From positions 1-9,649 of the forward strand of contig PKQR01000081.1 of assembly GCA_017578085.1 (NCBI GenBank): DNA of 9,649 nucleotides, in the 5' to 3' direction. Below the pieces are notes generated by a model, which saw nothing but the letters and a program-made list of their open reading frames with translations, did no database searches and was not told where the DNA came from. This stretch comes from Bacillota bacterium (GTDB lineage Bacteria; Bacillota; Limnochordia; Limnochordales; ZCTH02-B6). Every line of letters begins with the position of its first letter. The stretch's first letter is position 1. Positions 1 through 6,050 of this stretch are shown here, one piece after another. The translations under genes were made by a program, and so were the position numbers.

Positions 1-361
1 CCTGCCGCTGTCGGCCAACGGGATCCTGTGGATCATCGTCCTCATCCTCTTCGTGGGCGGGTTCTTCATGGACTCGATGGCGCTGGTGACGCTGCTGGTG
101 CCGGTGCTGTTTCCGGTGGTGGAGCGCTTGGGGTTTGACCCCATCTGGTTTGGCGTCATCATCGTGCTCACCGCCGAGATGGGCGTGATCACGCCGCCCG
201 TGGGCGTCAACGTGTACGTCATCAAAAACATTTATCCCGAAGTCCCGCTGGGGGAGATCTTCCGGGGCGTCATGCCGTTCCTGGTGCCTCTATTCCTGAT
301 GGTGGGCCTGCTGATGGCCTTCCCCCAGCTGGCCCTGTGGCTGCCGAACCTGGGCCGCTAG
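1..361 (+). CDS. TRAP transporter large permease (DctM-type), C-terminal part
   Basis: This is the 3' end of a gene that begins before the window; the frame is open from base 2 to the TAG at 359-361. The encoded part (about 119 residues) is very hydrophobic, with membrane segments near the start (ILWIIVLILFVGGFFMD), in the middle (WFGVIIVLTAEMGVITPPVG) and near the end (PFLVPLFLMVGLLMAF). The stretch MGVITPPVGVNVYVIK matches the conserved ITPPVG region of the DctM/SiaM large membrane subunit of tripartite ATP-independent periplasmic transporters, which use an ion gradient to import organic acids captured by an extracytoplasmic binding protein. The binding protein and small subunit would lie upstream, out of view. 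The substrate cannot be read from this fragment. The downstream CMD-like and tautomerase-like genes hint at an aromatic or keto-acid related substrate, which is inference. Confidence 0.9.
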   Translation, partial: LPLSANGILWIIVLILFVGGFFMDSMALVTLLVPVLFPVVERLGFDPIWFGVIIVLTAEMGVITPPVGVNVYVIKNIYPEVPLGEIFRGVMPFLVPLFLMVGLLMAFPQLALWLPNLGR

Positions 362-390
362 AGATCGCCGTGACAAAGGAGTGAGCGCGC

Positions 391-855
391 ATGGAGCAGC
401 AGGTGGACCTCAAGGCCCTGCGGGCCCGCTATGAAGAGCTGATCGGGTTTGTCCCGCCCCGGGCGGGGGCGCGGCTCGAGGTGCTGGCCGAACTGGACCC
501 CGAGACGCTCTTGATGCAGGAGGAGATTCGCCGGCGGCTCATGTACCCGCCGTGCTTTGACGTCAAGACCGCGCAGCTGATGCTCTTCGGCATGCTGCTG
601 ATGACCCTTGCCGACGCGGCCAGGTTACACGGCATCGCCGCCCGCCGTGCCGGCGCCACGTGGGAGGAGTTGTCCGCCGTCGTGGGCCTGGCCTTTCTCT
701 TCCGGGGACTACCTGCAGCCAACCTGGGATCGCTCATCATCAAGGAAATGATGGAGCAGGAGCGGGCGCAGGGCGGGGGGCAGGGCGGCCGCCCGGGCGG
801 CGATGGGCAAGGCCCGGCGCAGGGCAAACGCCCGGGCCAGGCCGCAGGGGAGTGA
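391..855 (+). CDS. Carboxymuconolactone decarboxylase (CMD)-family protein, PcaC-like, no redox cysteines
   Basis: The 154-residue product starts at an ATG with a good Shine-Dalgarno (AAAGGAG, 375-381, 9 nt spacing), 29 bp after the TRAP permease. Residues about 52-115 resemble the CMD all-helical fold: a helix around AQLMLFGMLLMTLADAARLH, the HGIAARRAGATWEEL turn (His80), then a helix ending RGLPAANLG, which resembles the GVPAAN segment of PcaC. The positions that carry the CxxC pair in AhpD-type peroxidases (about residues 73 and 76) are Leu and Ala, so an alkylhydroperoxidase role is unlikely. PcaC-type decarboxylases also lack those cysteines. The only cysteine is Cys55. The last ~27 residues form a Gly/Gln/Pro-rich, probably disordered tail (GGGQGGRPGGDGQ). 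Cotranscription with the TRAP permease and the tautomerase-like gene suggests a role in handling the imported compound. The reaction is not known; family assignment is moderately sure. Confidence 0.72.
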   Translation: MEQQVDLKALRARYEELIGFVPPRAGARLEVLAELDPETLLMQEEIRRRLMYPPCFDVKTAQLMLFGMLLMTLADAARLHGIAARRAGATWEELSAVVGLAFLFRGLPAANLGSLIIKEMMEQERAQGGGQGGRPGGDGQGPAQGKRPGQAAGE

Positions 856-865
856 GGGCCGCGGC

Positions 866-1069
866 ATGGTGATGGTGCGCGTCCACATGCTCGCGGGCCG
901 CAGCCGCGAGCAGAAGGCGGAGCTCATCGCCCGGGTGACCGCGGCGGTGGCCGAAACGCTGTCCGTCCCGCCCGGCGACGTGCGGGTGCTCCTTTTGGAG
1001 ATCCCACCCGACGCGTGGGGCATCGCCGGCCAGCCGGCCAGCGTGGTGCGGGGGACCGGAGCCGGTTAG
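866..1069 (+). CDS. 4-oxalocrotonate tautomerase-like protein lacking Pro-1
   Basis: A 67-residue product beginning MVMVRVHMLAGRSREQ. It aligns along its length with the small 4-oxalocrotonate tautomerase (4-OT) family (typical start MPxxxIxLLEGRS). The family landmarks are visible: GRS with the Arg-11 equivalent, VRVLLLEIPP with the Arg-39 equivalent, and WGIAGQPAS, where 4-OT has its Phe-50 region and GIGG. The N-terminal proline that acts as general base in this superfamily is Val here: the codons are ATG GTG ATG GTG. The open frame extends upstream to 803 but overlaps the previous gene and lacks family similarity, so I start at 866. A GGGGAG-rich stretch (847-852) could serve as ribosome-binding site. 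The gene follows the CMD-like gene by 10 bp and is probably in the same operon. With Pro-1 missing it may be inactive as a tautomerase or have another role. Its TAG overlaps the stop codon of the opposing gene. Confidence 0.8.
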   Translation: MVMVRVHMLAGRSREQKAELIARVTAAVAETLSVPPGDVRVLLLEIPPDAWGIAGQPASVVRGTGAG

Positions 1070-1983
1070 GGCCAGGTCAGGTCCACGACGACGGGAAGGT
1101 GGTCGGAGGCGTCCGCGGGCCAAGGCCCGGCGGCCTTGACGCGGTCTGCCAGGTCGGGGGAAACGAAGACGTAGTCAATGCGGGCGCTCGGGTTCGCGGC
1201 GGGAAAGGTGGGCCCTGGGCCGGGATCGCCGGCCAGGTCGTAGGCGTCGACGAGGCCCGCGGCCAAAAGCTGCCGGATCTCCGGCGCCCAGGGTTGGGCG
1301 TTGAAGTCGCCCATGAGCACCACCGGCCCGCTTCGTGCGCCGGCCAGCTCCACAAGCCGCGCCGTCTGGGCGAGCCGGTCGGCGCGGTTCAGCCCCAGGT
1401 GGGTGCCGAGCACGGTGAGGGTTGCGCCGTATAGATCCACCTCCGCCGCGACCGCCGCCCGGGGTTCGCGGCCCGGCCCGGCCGGGAGGCGGACGGTCCG
1501 GGCGTTTTGCAGCGGATACCGGCTCAGCAACGCGTTGCCGTATAGGGAAACCCCAAGCCCGCCGGAGGCCCATGTGCGCAGGGCAGGGCCGAAGTACACG
1601 TGCGGGTAGCCGGCGGCGGCCGCCAGGTACGCGGCCTGGTCCGCGTTGCCGCTGCGCCGCCAGTTGACATCCACTTCGTTGAGGATCACTATGTCGGCGT
1701 CGATGGCCTTGAGCACCGCGGCGGTGCGCTCCAGGTCATGGACGCCGTCCGCGCCCATGCCCCAGTGGATGTTGTAGGTGGCCAGGCGCAGGCGGGACTC
1801 TGCCCGGGGCGCGGGGCTGGCGTGCGCCGCCTGCGCCGGCAGGCTCTCGTGCGCCGTGAAGCTGCCGCCGGTGGATATGGTGCCGCCCATCGTCACCAGC
1901 TTTCCCAGCCAAAGCAAAAGCAGCAACACCGCGGCGCCCGCGCGCCAAGCGTGGCGCCCCTGTTGGCCAATGCCCCTTGTCAT
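1066..1983 (-). CDS. Membrane-anchored or secreted endonuclease/exonuclease/phosphatase (EEP)-family protein
   Basis: The 305-residue product carries the full motif set of the EEP superfamily (DNase I, exonuclease III, sphingomyelinase, inositol-phosphatase relatives): ATYNIHWG (Asn71), ILNEVD (metal-binding Glu103), YGNALLSRYP (148-157), GTHLGL (His195), MGDFNAQP (Asp226, Asn228), RIDYVFVSP (Asp270) and the terminal SDHLPVV (Asp294, His295). These are the metal-binding and catalytic residues of a Mg-dependent phosphodiesterase/phosphatase fold, so the enzyme is probably active. Residues ~17-30 (AAVLLLLLWLGKLV) form a hydrophobic segment after a basic start, consistent with an uncleaved anchor or signal peptide, so the domain probably acts outside the membrane. 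A low-complexity linker (~44-65) follows. The substrate (nucleic acid, phospholipid or another phosphodiester) cannot be decided. The gene starts 93 bp after the iron permease gene, where an ATPase gene might be expected. The GGGGGG before the ATG is a weak ribosome-binding site. Confidence 0.85.
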   Translation of the reverse strand: MTRGIGQQGRHAWRAGAAVLLLLLWLGKLVTMGGTISTGGSFTAHESLPAQAAHASPAPRAESRLRLATYNIHWGMGADGVHDLERTAAVLKAIDADIVILNEVDVNWRRSGNADQAAYLAAAAGYPHVYFGPALRTWASGGLGVSLYGNALLSRYPLQNARTVRLPAGPGREPRAAVAAEVDLYGATLTVLGTHLGLNRADRLAQTARLVELAGARSGPVVLMGDFNAQPWAPEIRQLLAAGLVDAYDLAGDPGPGPTFPAANPSARIDYVFVSPDLADRVKAAGPWPADASDHLPVVVDLTWP

Positions 1984-2076
1984 CGTCGCCCCCCGTGCCC
2001 CATCGCCCTGAAACCCTGGTGGCTTCTTTCGAGCGTGCCAGCCCGTGCGCCTAGAGGGAATCGATGGCAGGAGCCG

Positions 2077-3672
2077 CTATGCCGACCGCCGTTCGCCGGC
2101 CAAGAGGAGGGCCACCGAGATGGCGGAGGCGAGGATGAGCAGCAGCGCAGGCGCCGCAGCCTGGATGTAGTACGCCTCGCTGACCGCGCTCCAGATGCGG
2201 GTGGTGAGGGTGCGAAAGCCCAAGGGGCTCAGGAGCAGCGTCGCGGGCAGCTCCTTCATGGCTGTGAGAAACACCAGGGCCGCGCCGCTGGCAAGCCCGG
2301 GACGGACCAGGGGCAAGGTGACGGTCCAGGCCACCCGCCACGGGGAAAGTCCCAGACTCCTGGCGGCGTTTTCCACGTTTGGGCTCACCTGGAGCAAAGA
2401 CGCCCGGATGGCGCCGAGGGCCTGAGGAAGGAAGAGCACCACATACGCGAAGACGAGCAGCGCCAAGGTCTGGTACAACGCCCGCGCGAAGTTGACGCCA
2501 AAGAAGACCAAAGACAGGGCGACCACGATGCCGGGCAGCGCGTAGCCGACGTAGCCGGCCCGCTCGATGAGGGCCGAAACGGGCCCGGGCCAGCGCACGG
2601 CGAGGATGGCCACCGGCAGCGCGCAGAGGACGCAGGCCAGGGCGGCCAGGAAAGACGCGTACACGGAGTTGACCAGAGCTTGCCAATCCAGCTGCACGCC
2701 CATGCCCGCCACCAGGCCCCGCACGAGCCAGTACCCGTTGACCGCGACAGGCACCGCCACGGAGACTAGCCCCATGAAGGCGCAGAAGGCGACCGCGGGC
2801 CATTTCCATCGACCAAGAGGCACGGCCGCCTGCCGGCGGGCGGTCCCGGCGGACACTTTGTAGTAGCGCCCGCGCCCCCGGGCGACGGCCTCCAGGGCCA
2901 GGAGGCCCAAGGTCAGCGCCACGAGGATGAGGGACAGCACCGCCGCGTACGAGCGGTTGAAGGTGGCCTGGTACTGGACGTAAATCGCCTGGGTGAACGA
3001 TTCGAACTGGAGCAGCGACACCGCGGAGAAGTCGCTCAAGGTGTAGAGGGCCACCAGCAAGGCGCCCGAGGCGATGGCAGGACGCAGCTGCGGCAGCGTG
3101 ACCCGCCACAGCACGCTCCAGGTGCCGTGGCCTAAGCTGCGGGCCGCCTCTTCCTGGCCAGGATCCATGCCCAGCAAGGCTCCCCGCACGGGCAAGACAA
3201 CGTAAGGGTACGAGAGCAAGGTGAGCACCAGCCACGCGCCGGGAAACCCGTACAGGTCCGGCATGCGGGCAACGCCTGCCGCCTGCCGGAGAAGCTGGTG
3301 CACAAGGCCCCCTTGCGCCCACGCGGAGACAAATGTGAAAGCGCCCACCAGGCTCGGGATGGCCAGCGGCAGCACCGACACGACGGCCCAAAACCGGCGC
3401 CCGGGCAGGTCGGTGCGGGTGGTGAGCCACGCCAGAGGCACTCCCAGCACCACGGAGGCACCGCTCACGGCTGCGGCCAGGGCCAGCGTGTTGAGCAGCA
3501 CCCTGGCCGTGCGCTCGCGCCACACCAGGCGCCAAACCGTCTCCCAGCCGGCATCGGCCGTGCGCAAAAGGAGATAGGCGACGGGCAGCAACATGCCCGC
3601 CGCCACCAGGAACGCGGGAATGACGAAATAAAGAGGCGGCAGTGACGAGCGCCGCACGGACACCCTGCTCAC
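2077..3672 (-). CDS. Ferric iron ABC transporter permease, fused two-domain type (FbpB/AfuB-like)
   Basis: The 531-residue product holds two tandem ABC permease domains, as in FbpB/AfuB/SfuB iron(III) permeases of about this length. Each half has a cytoplasmic EAA loop that docks the ATPase: EEAARSLGHGTWSVLWRVTLP (~174-194) and ENAARSLGLSPWRVAWTVTLP (~434-454). Around them are roughly twelve hydrophobic segments, for example residues 14-36, 62-84, 97-118, 147-165, 245-262, 297-317, 376-393, 402-418 and 505-525. The gene begins 10 bp after the substrate-binding protein gene, so the two are cotranscribed. The start is GTG at 3672; no strong ribosome-binding site precedes it, and another GTG lies three codons downstream (3663). 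No ATP-binding subunit is encoded in the window, so the ATPase must be supplied from elsewhere. Iron specificity rests on family resemblance and on the partner protein; thiamine and other related permeases are less likely alternatives. Confidence 0.9.
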   Translation of the reverse strand: MSRVSVRRSSLPPLYFVIPAFLVAAGMLLPVAYLLLRTADAGWETVWRLVWRERTARVLLNTLALAAAVSGASVVLGVPLAWLTTRTDLPGRRFWAVVSVLPLAIPSLVGAFTFVSAWAQGGLVHQLLRQAAGVARMPDLYGFPGAWLVLTLLSYPYVVLPVRGALLGMDPGQEEAARSLGHGTWSVLWRVTLPQLRPAIASGALLVALYTLSDFSAVSLLQFESFTQAIYVQYQATFNRSYAAVLSLILVALTLGLLALEAVARGRGRYYKVSAGTARRQAAVPLGRWKWPAVAFCAFMGLVSVAVPVAVNGYWLVRGLVAGMGVQLDWQALVNSVYASFLAALACVLCALPVAILAVRWPGPVSALIERAGYVGYALPGIVVALSLVFFGVNFARALYQTLALLVFAYVVLFLPQALGAIRASLLQVSPNVENAARSLGLSPWRVAWTVTLPLVRPGLASGAALVFLTAMKELPATLLLSPLGFRTLTTRIWSAVSEAYYIQAAAPALLLILASAISVALLLAGERRSA

Positions 3673-3682
3673 CGCCCGCGTC

Positions 3683-4711
3683 TTACAGAACCCCAGTCCT
3701 CTGCAGGAGGTCCAGGGTCCCCTCCAGGTCCGCCAGGTCGCTCAAGTCGATCTCGGGCGTGGCGATCTCGTCCAGCGGGACCAGCAGGGGGTTCGTTTGC
3801 ACCTGAGACCCCAGCAGCACCGGGTACTCCGCGTTTTCGTTGGTGAAGTACTGCTGCGTCTCAGGCGAGAGCAGGAACTCGATCAGGCGTAAGGCCGCTT
3901 CCTTGTTGCGGCTGCTGTCCAGGATGCCGACGCCGGCCACGTTGACGATGGCCCCGGCGTCGCCCCGGGTATGGTGGTTGCGGGCGGGGAAGTCCTCACC
4001 GTACTGGGCGAGCAGCTGGAAGAGGTAGTAGTGGTTCACGAGCCCCAGCAAGATCTCGCCGCGGCCGACGGCGTCCACAATCGCCCGGTTGTTGGCGTAC
4101 GACCGCGGCTGGTTGGCCAGCATCCCCCTCAGCCATTCCTCAGCCCGGTCGTCGCCCTCGAGCACCCGGAGGGCGGTCACGAACGCCTGGAAGGAGCCGT
4201 TGGTGGGCGCCCAGCCGATCTGGCCGCGCCAGCGCGGGTCCAGCAGGTCCCAGATGCTCTGGGGCAGCGCTTCCGCCGGGACGAGCTCCGTGTTGTACGC
4301 GATGACCCGGGCCCGGGCGGTGATGCCGACCCAGAGCCCCTCAGGCGAGCGCAGCCGCGGGTCGACACGGTCCAACACGTGCGAAGGCAAGACTTCCAGG
4401 CGGCCGGCGGCGGCCAGAGCTCCCAGGGCGCCCGCGTCCTGGGCAAAGAACAGGTCGGCGGGCGAGCGCTGGCCTTCTTCGAGGATGGCGGCCGCGAGCT
4501 GCGCCGTATCCCCGTAGCGGGCGACGACGCGGATGCCGGTGGCCTGGGTGAACCGCTCAAAGACGGGGGCGACCAGGGCCTCGCTGCGGCCCGAGTAGAC
4601 GACGATCTCTTGGGCGAAGGCGAGCCCTTGCAGGCCCAACAGCGCCACGAGGGTCAACGAGGCAAGCAGCGCCGCAGTCCGGGCGGACCGGGCGGAACGG
4701 GTGCGGAGCAT
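3683..4711 (-). CDS. Ferric iron ABC transporter substrate-binding protein (FbpA/FutA-like)
   Basis: The 342-residue precursor has a classical signal peptide: Arg-rich start, hydrophobic core (AALLASLTLVALLGL), then AFA|QE with cleavage likely after residue 33. The mature part begins IVVYSGRSEALVAPVFERF, a typical opening of FbpA-type iron-binding proteins (cluster F periplasmic-binding fold). Other family marks are DLFFAQDAGALGAL, RARVIAYNTEL, and LGLVNHYYLFQL, whose paired tyrosines (Tyr228, Tyr229) match the Tyr-Tyr pair that coordinates Fe(III) in this family. In a monoderm host the protein would sit on the outer membrane face, but there is no lipobox cysteine, so how it would be retained is unclear. 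The ATG at 4711 has a strong Shine-Dalgarno (GGGAGGT, 4728-4722). It is the first gene of its operon, followed 10 bp later by the permease. A palindromic operator candidate and a promoter lie upstream. Confidence 0.93.
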   Translation of the reverse strand: MLRTRSARSARTAALLASLTLVALLGLQGLAFAQEIVVYSGRSEALVAPVFERFTQATGIRVVARYGDTAQLAAAILEEGQRSPADLFFAQDAGALGALAAAGRLEVLPSHVLDRVDPRLRSPEGLWVGITARARVIAYNTELVPAEALPQSIWDLLDPRWRGQIGWAPTNGSFQAFVTALRVLEGDDRAEEWLRGMLANQPRSYANNRAIVDAVGRGEILLGLVNHYYLFQLLAQYGEDFPARNHHTRGDAGAIVNVAGVGILDSSRNKEAALRLIEFLLSPETQQYFTNENAEYPVLLGSQVQTNPLLVPLDEIATPEIDLSDLADLEGTLDLLQRTGVL

Positions 4712-4755
4712 CGCGGTGATTACCTCCCGTTGTTTAAGTGCGCAAAAAGGAGATG

Positions 4756-4769
4756 TTAGGGCGCCCTAA
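4756..4769. promoter_or_regulatory. Candidate DtxR/IdeR-like operator before the iron transporter
   Basis: A perfect 14-bp palindrome, TTAGGGCGCCCTAA, lies about 45 bp upstream of the substrate-binding protein start and just downstream of the predicted transcription start. The outer TTAGG/CCTAA match the ends of DtxR/IdeR boxes (known consensus of the form TWAGGTWAGSCTWACCTWA), but the spacing is shorter (14 rather than 19 bp) and the centre is GC-rich. A further AGGG half-element at 4774-4777 follows on the same side. With an IdeR-type gene next door, iron-dependent repression of the transporter is the likely role. This is inference; no binding has been shown. Confidence 0.5.
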
Positions 4770-4779
4770 AATCAGGGAT

Positions 4780-4809
4780 AAGGTAACACATACCGGGCTT
4801 GGTTGTCAA
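4780..4809 (-). promoter_or_regulatory. Predicted promoter of the iron transporter operon
   Basis: Read on the minus strand, a perfect -35 TTGACA (4809-4804) is followed after 18 nt by a weak -10, TACCTT (4785-4780), giving a start near 4773 and a leader of about 60 nt. The -10 overlaps a small inverted repeat, GGTA-N5-TACC (4782-4794). The -35 is embedded in GTTGACAAC, a 9-bp palindrome that also occurs in the regulator promoter region at 6056-6064. Confidence 0.45.
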
Positions 4810-4852
4810 CCCAGAAGACCCCTGCGGACCGGGAGCGGCGGGAGGCCGCCGC

Positions 4853-4886
4853 AAAAACAAAAACCCCGGCTCCACGGCCGGGGCTT
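4853..4886 (-). terminator. Intrinsic terminator of the PerR/Fur-IdeR operon
   Basis: On the minus strand the hairpin CCCCGGC-CGTGGA-GCCGGGG (4883-4877 paired with 4870-4864, extendable by a G-T pair and A-T pairs) is followed at once by TTTTTGTTTTT (4863-4853). It lies about 35 bp after the stop codon of the DtxR-family gene. This is a textbook Rho-independent terminator and separates the regulator operon from the iron transporter promoter. Confidence 0.9.
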
Positions 4887-4920
4887 CTGCGCCGGGACAG
4901 GCCGGCACCGCGTCGGGCTT

Positions 4921-5595
4921 CTAGTTGAGGGGCATGACCCTAACTTGCTCCAAGGCCTCTCGGGACACCGCCTGGCGCTCGTTGTTGATGATGAGGAAGA
5001 GTGGCCCGTTGTAGGGAGCCACGTCCTCAACCTTTACCTCCACGCCAGGACGGATGCCGAGGCCCTCCAGGTACCGCAAGAGCTCCGCGTCCCGCTCGGG
5101 CAGGCTGATGACGGTGGCCGACTGGCCGGGCTGCAGTTCGGCCAAGGAACCCGCCAGCGGGCAATCGACCCGGCCCGCGGCCAAGGGGATCGGGTGGCCG
5201 TGGGGGCACGTCTCGGGCTCGCCCAGCACCGCCGCGATGCGCTCCTCTACGGTTTCGCTGATCGCGTGCTCCAGCCGGCACGCCTCCTCATACACCTGGT
5301 CCAGCGGCAGGCCGAGGATGTCGCTCAAGAGGCGCTCCGCCAGGCGCATCCGCCGCACCAGCTTCCGGGCGTCCTGCAGGCCCGTCTCGGTCAGCACGAT
5401 GCCGGTGCCGGTGTTGATGACCAGGTCGTTGGCCTCCATGCGCTTCACCATTTCCGACACCGACGCGGGAGACACCCCCAGGAACTCGGCCACCTTGGTG
5501 ACGGTCACCGGCGGGTTTTCATGCCCGATCAGGAGGATGGCCTTTAGGTACATCTCCGCCTTTTCGGTTTTGCCGATGTTGTGGGTGACGCTCAT
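4921..5595 (-). CDS. DtxR/IdeR-family metal-dependent repressor with C-terminal FeoA/SH3-like domain
   Basis: The 224-residue product has the three-part layout and length of DtxR/IdeR (the short MntR is ~140). Residues ~27-60 are the winged-helix DNA-binding domain (VTVTKVAEFLGVSPASVSEM). Residues ~75-138 are the dimerisation domain with RRMRLAERLLSDILGL and EEACRLEHAISETVEERI, then PHGHPIP (compare PFGNPIP in DtxR). Residues ~150-224 form a FeoA/SH3-like domain. Primary-site metal ligands are kept: Met15 (DtxR Met10), Cys106, Glu109 and His110 (Cys102, Glu105, His106). The Met/Cys pair points to the iron-responsive rather than the Mn-responsive subtype. Two ancillary-site histidines are changed: His79 to Met83 and His98 to Tyr102, with Glu87 kept. 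The frame is open far upstream, but homology starts at the ATG at 5595, which overlaps the preceding stop as ATGA and implies translational coupling. It probably represses iron uptake, including the transporter downstream. Confidence 0.93.
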   Translation of the reverse strand: MSVTHNIGKTEKAEMYLKAILLIGHENPPVTVTKVAEFLGVSPASVSEMVKRMEANDLVINTGTGIVLTETGLQDARKLVRRMRLAERLLSDILGLPLDQVYEEACRLEHAISETVEERIAAVLGEPETCPHGHPIPLAAGRVDCPLAGSLAELQPGQSATVISLPERDAELLRYLEGLGIRPGVEVKVEDVAPYNGPLFLIINNERQAVSREALEQVRVMPLN

Positions 5596-6035
5596 GCCCC
5601 TGGACCCTCCCCGGCCCGGCCCGCGCACTCGCCGCACAGGCCCCGAAAGATGATTTCCCGCTGCTCCACTTCGAAATCGTACTCCTTCAACACCGACAGA
5701 TCCGCGTGTTCCGCCGGATCGACGGGAACATCCATCACTTTGCCGCAGGAGCGGCAGACCAGGTGGGAGTGGGGGCTCAGGTTGCACTCGATCCGGAACC
5801 CTCCCGTGCCCACGTTTACCAGCCGGATGGCGCCGAGGCCCGCCAGCTCGTACACCGTGGTGTACACGGTTTTCAAGGACATGCTCGGCATCACCGCGGT
5901 CGCCTGCTCGTACAGCTCGTCCACCGTCGGATGGCCGTCGCTGTTTTCGATCAGCTGGCAGATCAGGTGCCGCTGCGGCGTGAGCTTGAGGCCGTTGTCC
6001 CGTAGCTGCTCTGCCAAGCTCTGGCCGTGAGCCAT
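5592..6035 (-). CDS. Fur-family metalloregulator, PerR-like
   Basis: The 147-residue product shows the Fur fold in order: N-terminal winged helix (LKLTPQRHLICQLIENSDGHPTVDELY, then SMSLKTVYTTVYELAGLGAI), then the dimerisation/metal domain with PHSHLVCRSCGKVMDV and C-terminal CGEC. Structural zinc ligands are Cys94, Cys97, Cys134 and Cys137, the Cys4 site of PerR and many Fur proteins. Regulatory-site candidates, offset by two from Bacillus subtilis PerR, are His35, Glu83, His89, His91 and Asp102 (PerR His37, Asp85, His91, His93, Asp104). Asp102 is PerR-like, while Glu83 replaces PerR Asp85 and is Fur-like, so whether it senses peroxide or iron is uncertain. The ATG at 6035 has a good ribosome-binding site (AAGGTGG, 6049-6043). 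Its stop overlaps the start of the DtxR-family gene. The upstream palindromes suggest autoregulation. Confidence 0.92.
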   Translation of the reverse strand: MAHGQSLAEQLRDNGLKLTPQRHLICQLIENSDGHPTVDELYEQATAVMPSMSLKTVYTTVYELAGLGAIRLVNVGTGGFRIECNLSPHSHLVCRSCGKVMDVPVDPAEHADLSVLKEYDFEVEQREIIFRGLCGECAGRAGEGPGA

Positions 6036-6050
6036 CTTCTGACCACCTTA

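Noticed and set aside
391..855. AhpD-type alkylhydroperoxidase activity for the CMD-family gene
   Set aside because: The CxxC pair required for that activity is absent at the aligned positions (Leu73, Ala76), and the protein fits the PcaC-like branch better.
1600..2769. A 389-codon open frame on the plus strand
   Set aside because: It runs antisense across two well-supported genes, is full of Gln/Arg/Gly typical of antisense GC-rich frames, and has no recognisable domain.
2051..3535. A 494-codon open frame on the minus strand inside the permease gene
   Set aside because: It is in a different frame from the clear two-domain permease, is rich in Arg/Gly/Ala/Pro as expected from GC-rich shadow frames, and shows no motif or plausible start.
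4738..5547. Plus-strand open frame of 269 codons
   Set aside because: Antisense to the DtxR-family gene and its terminator; the composition is a mirror of the real gene and no domain is visible.
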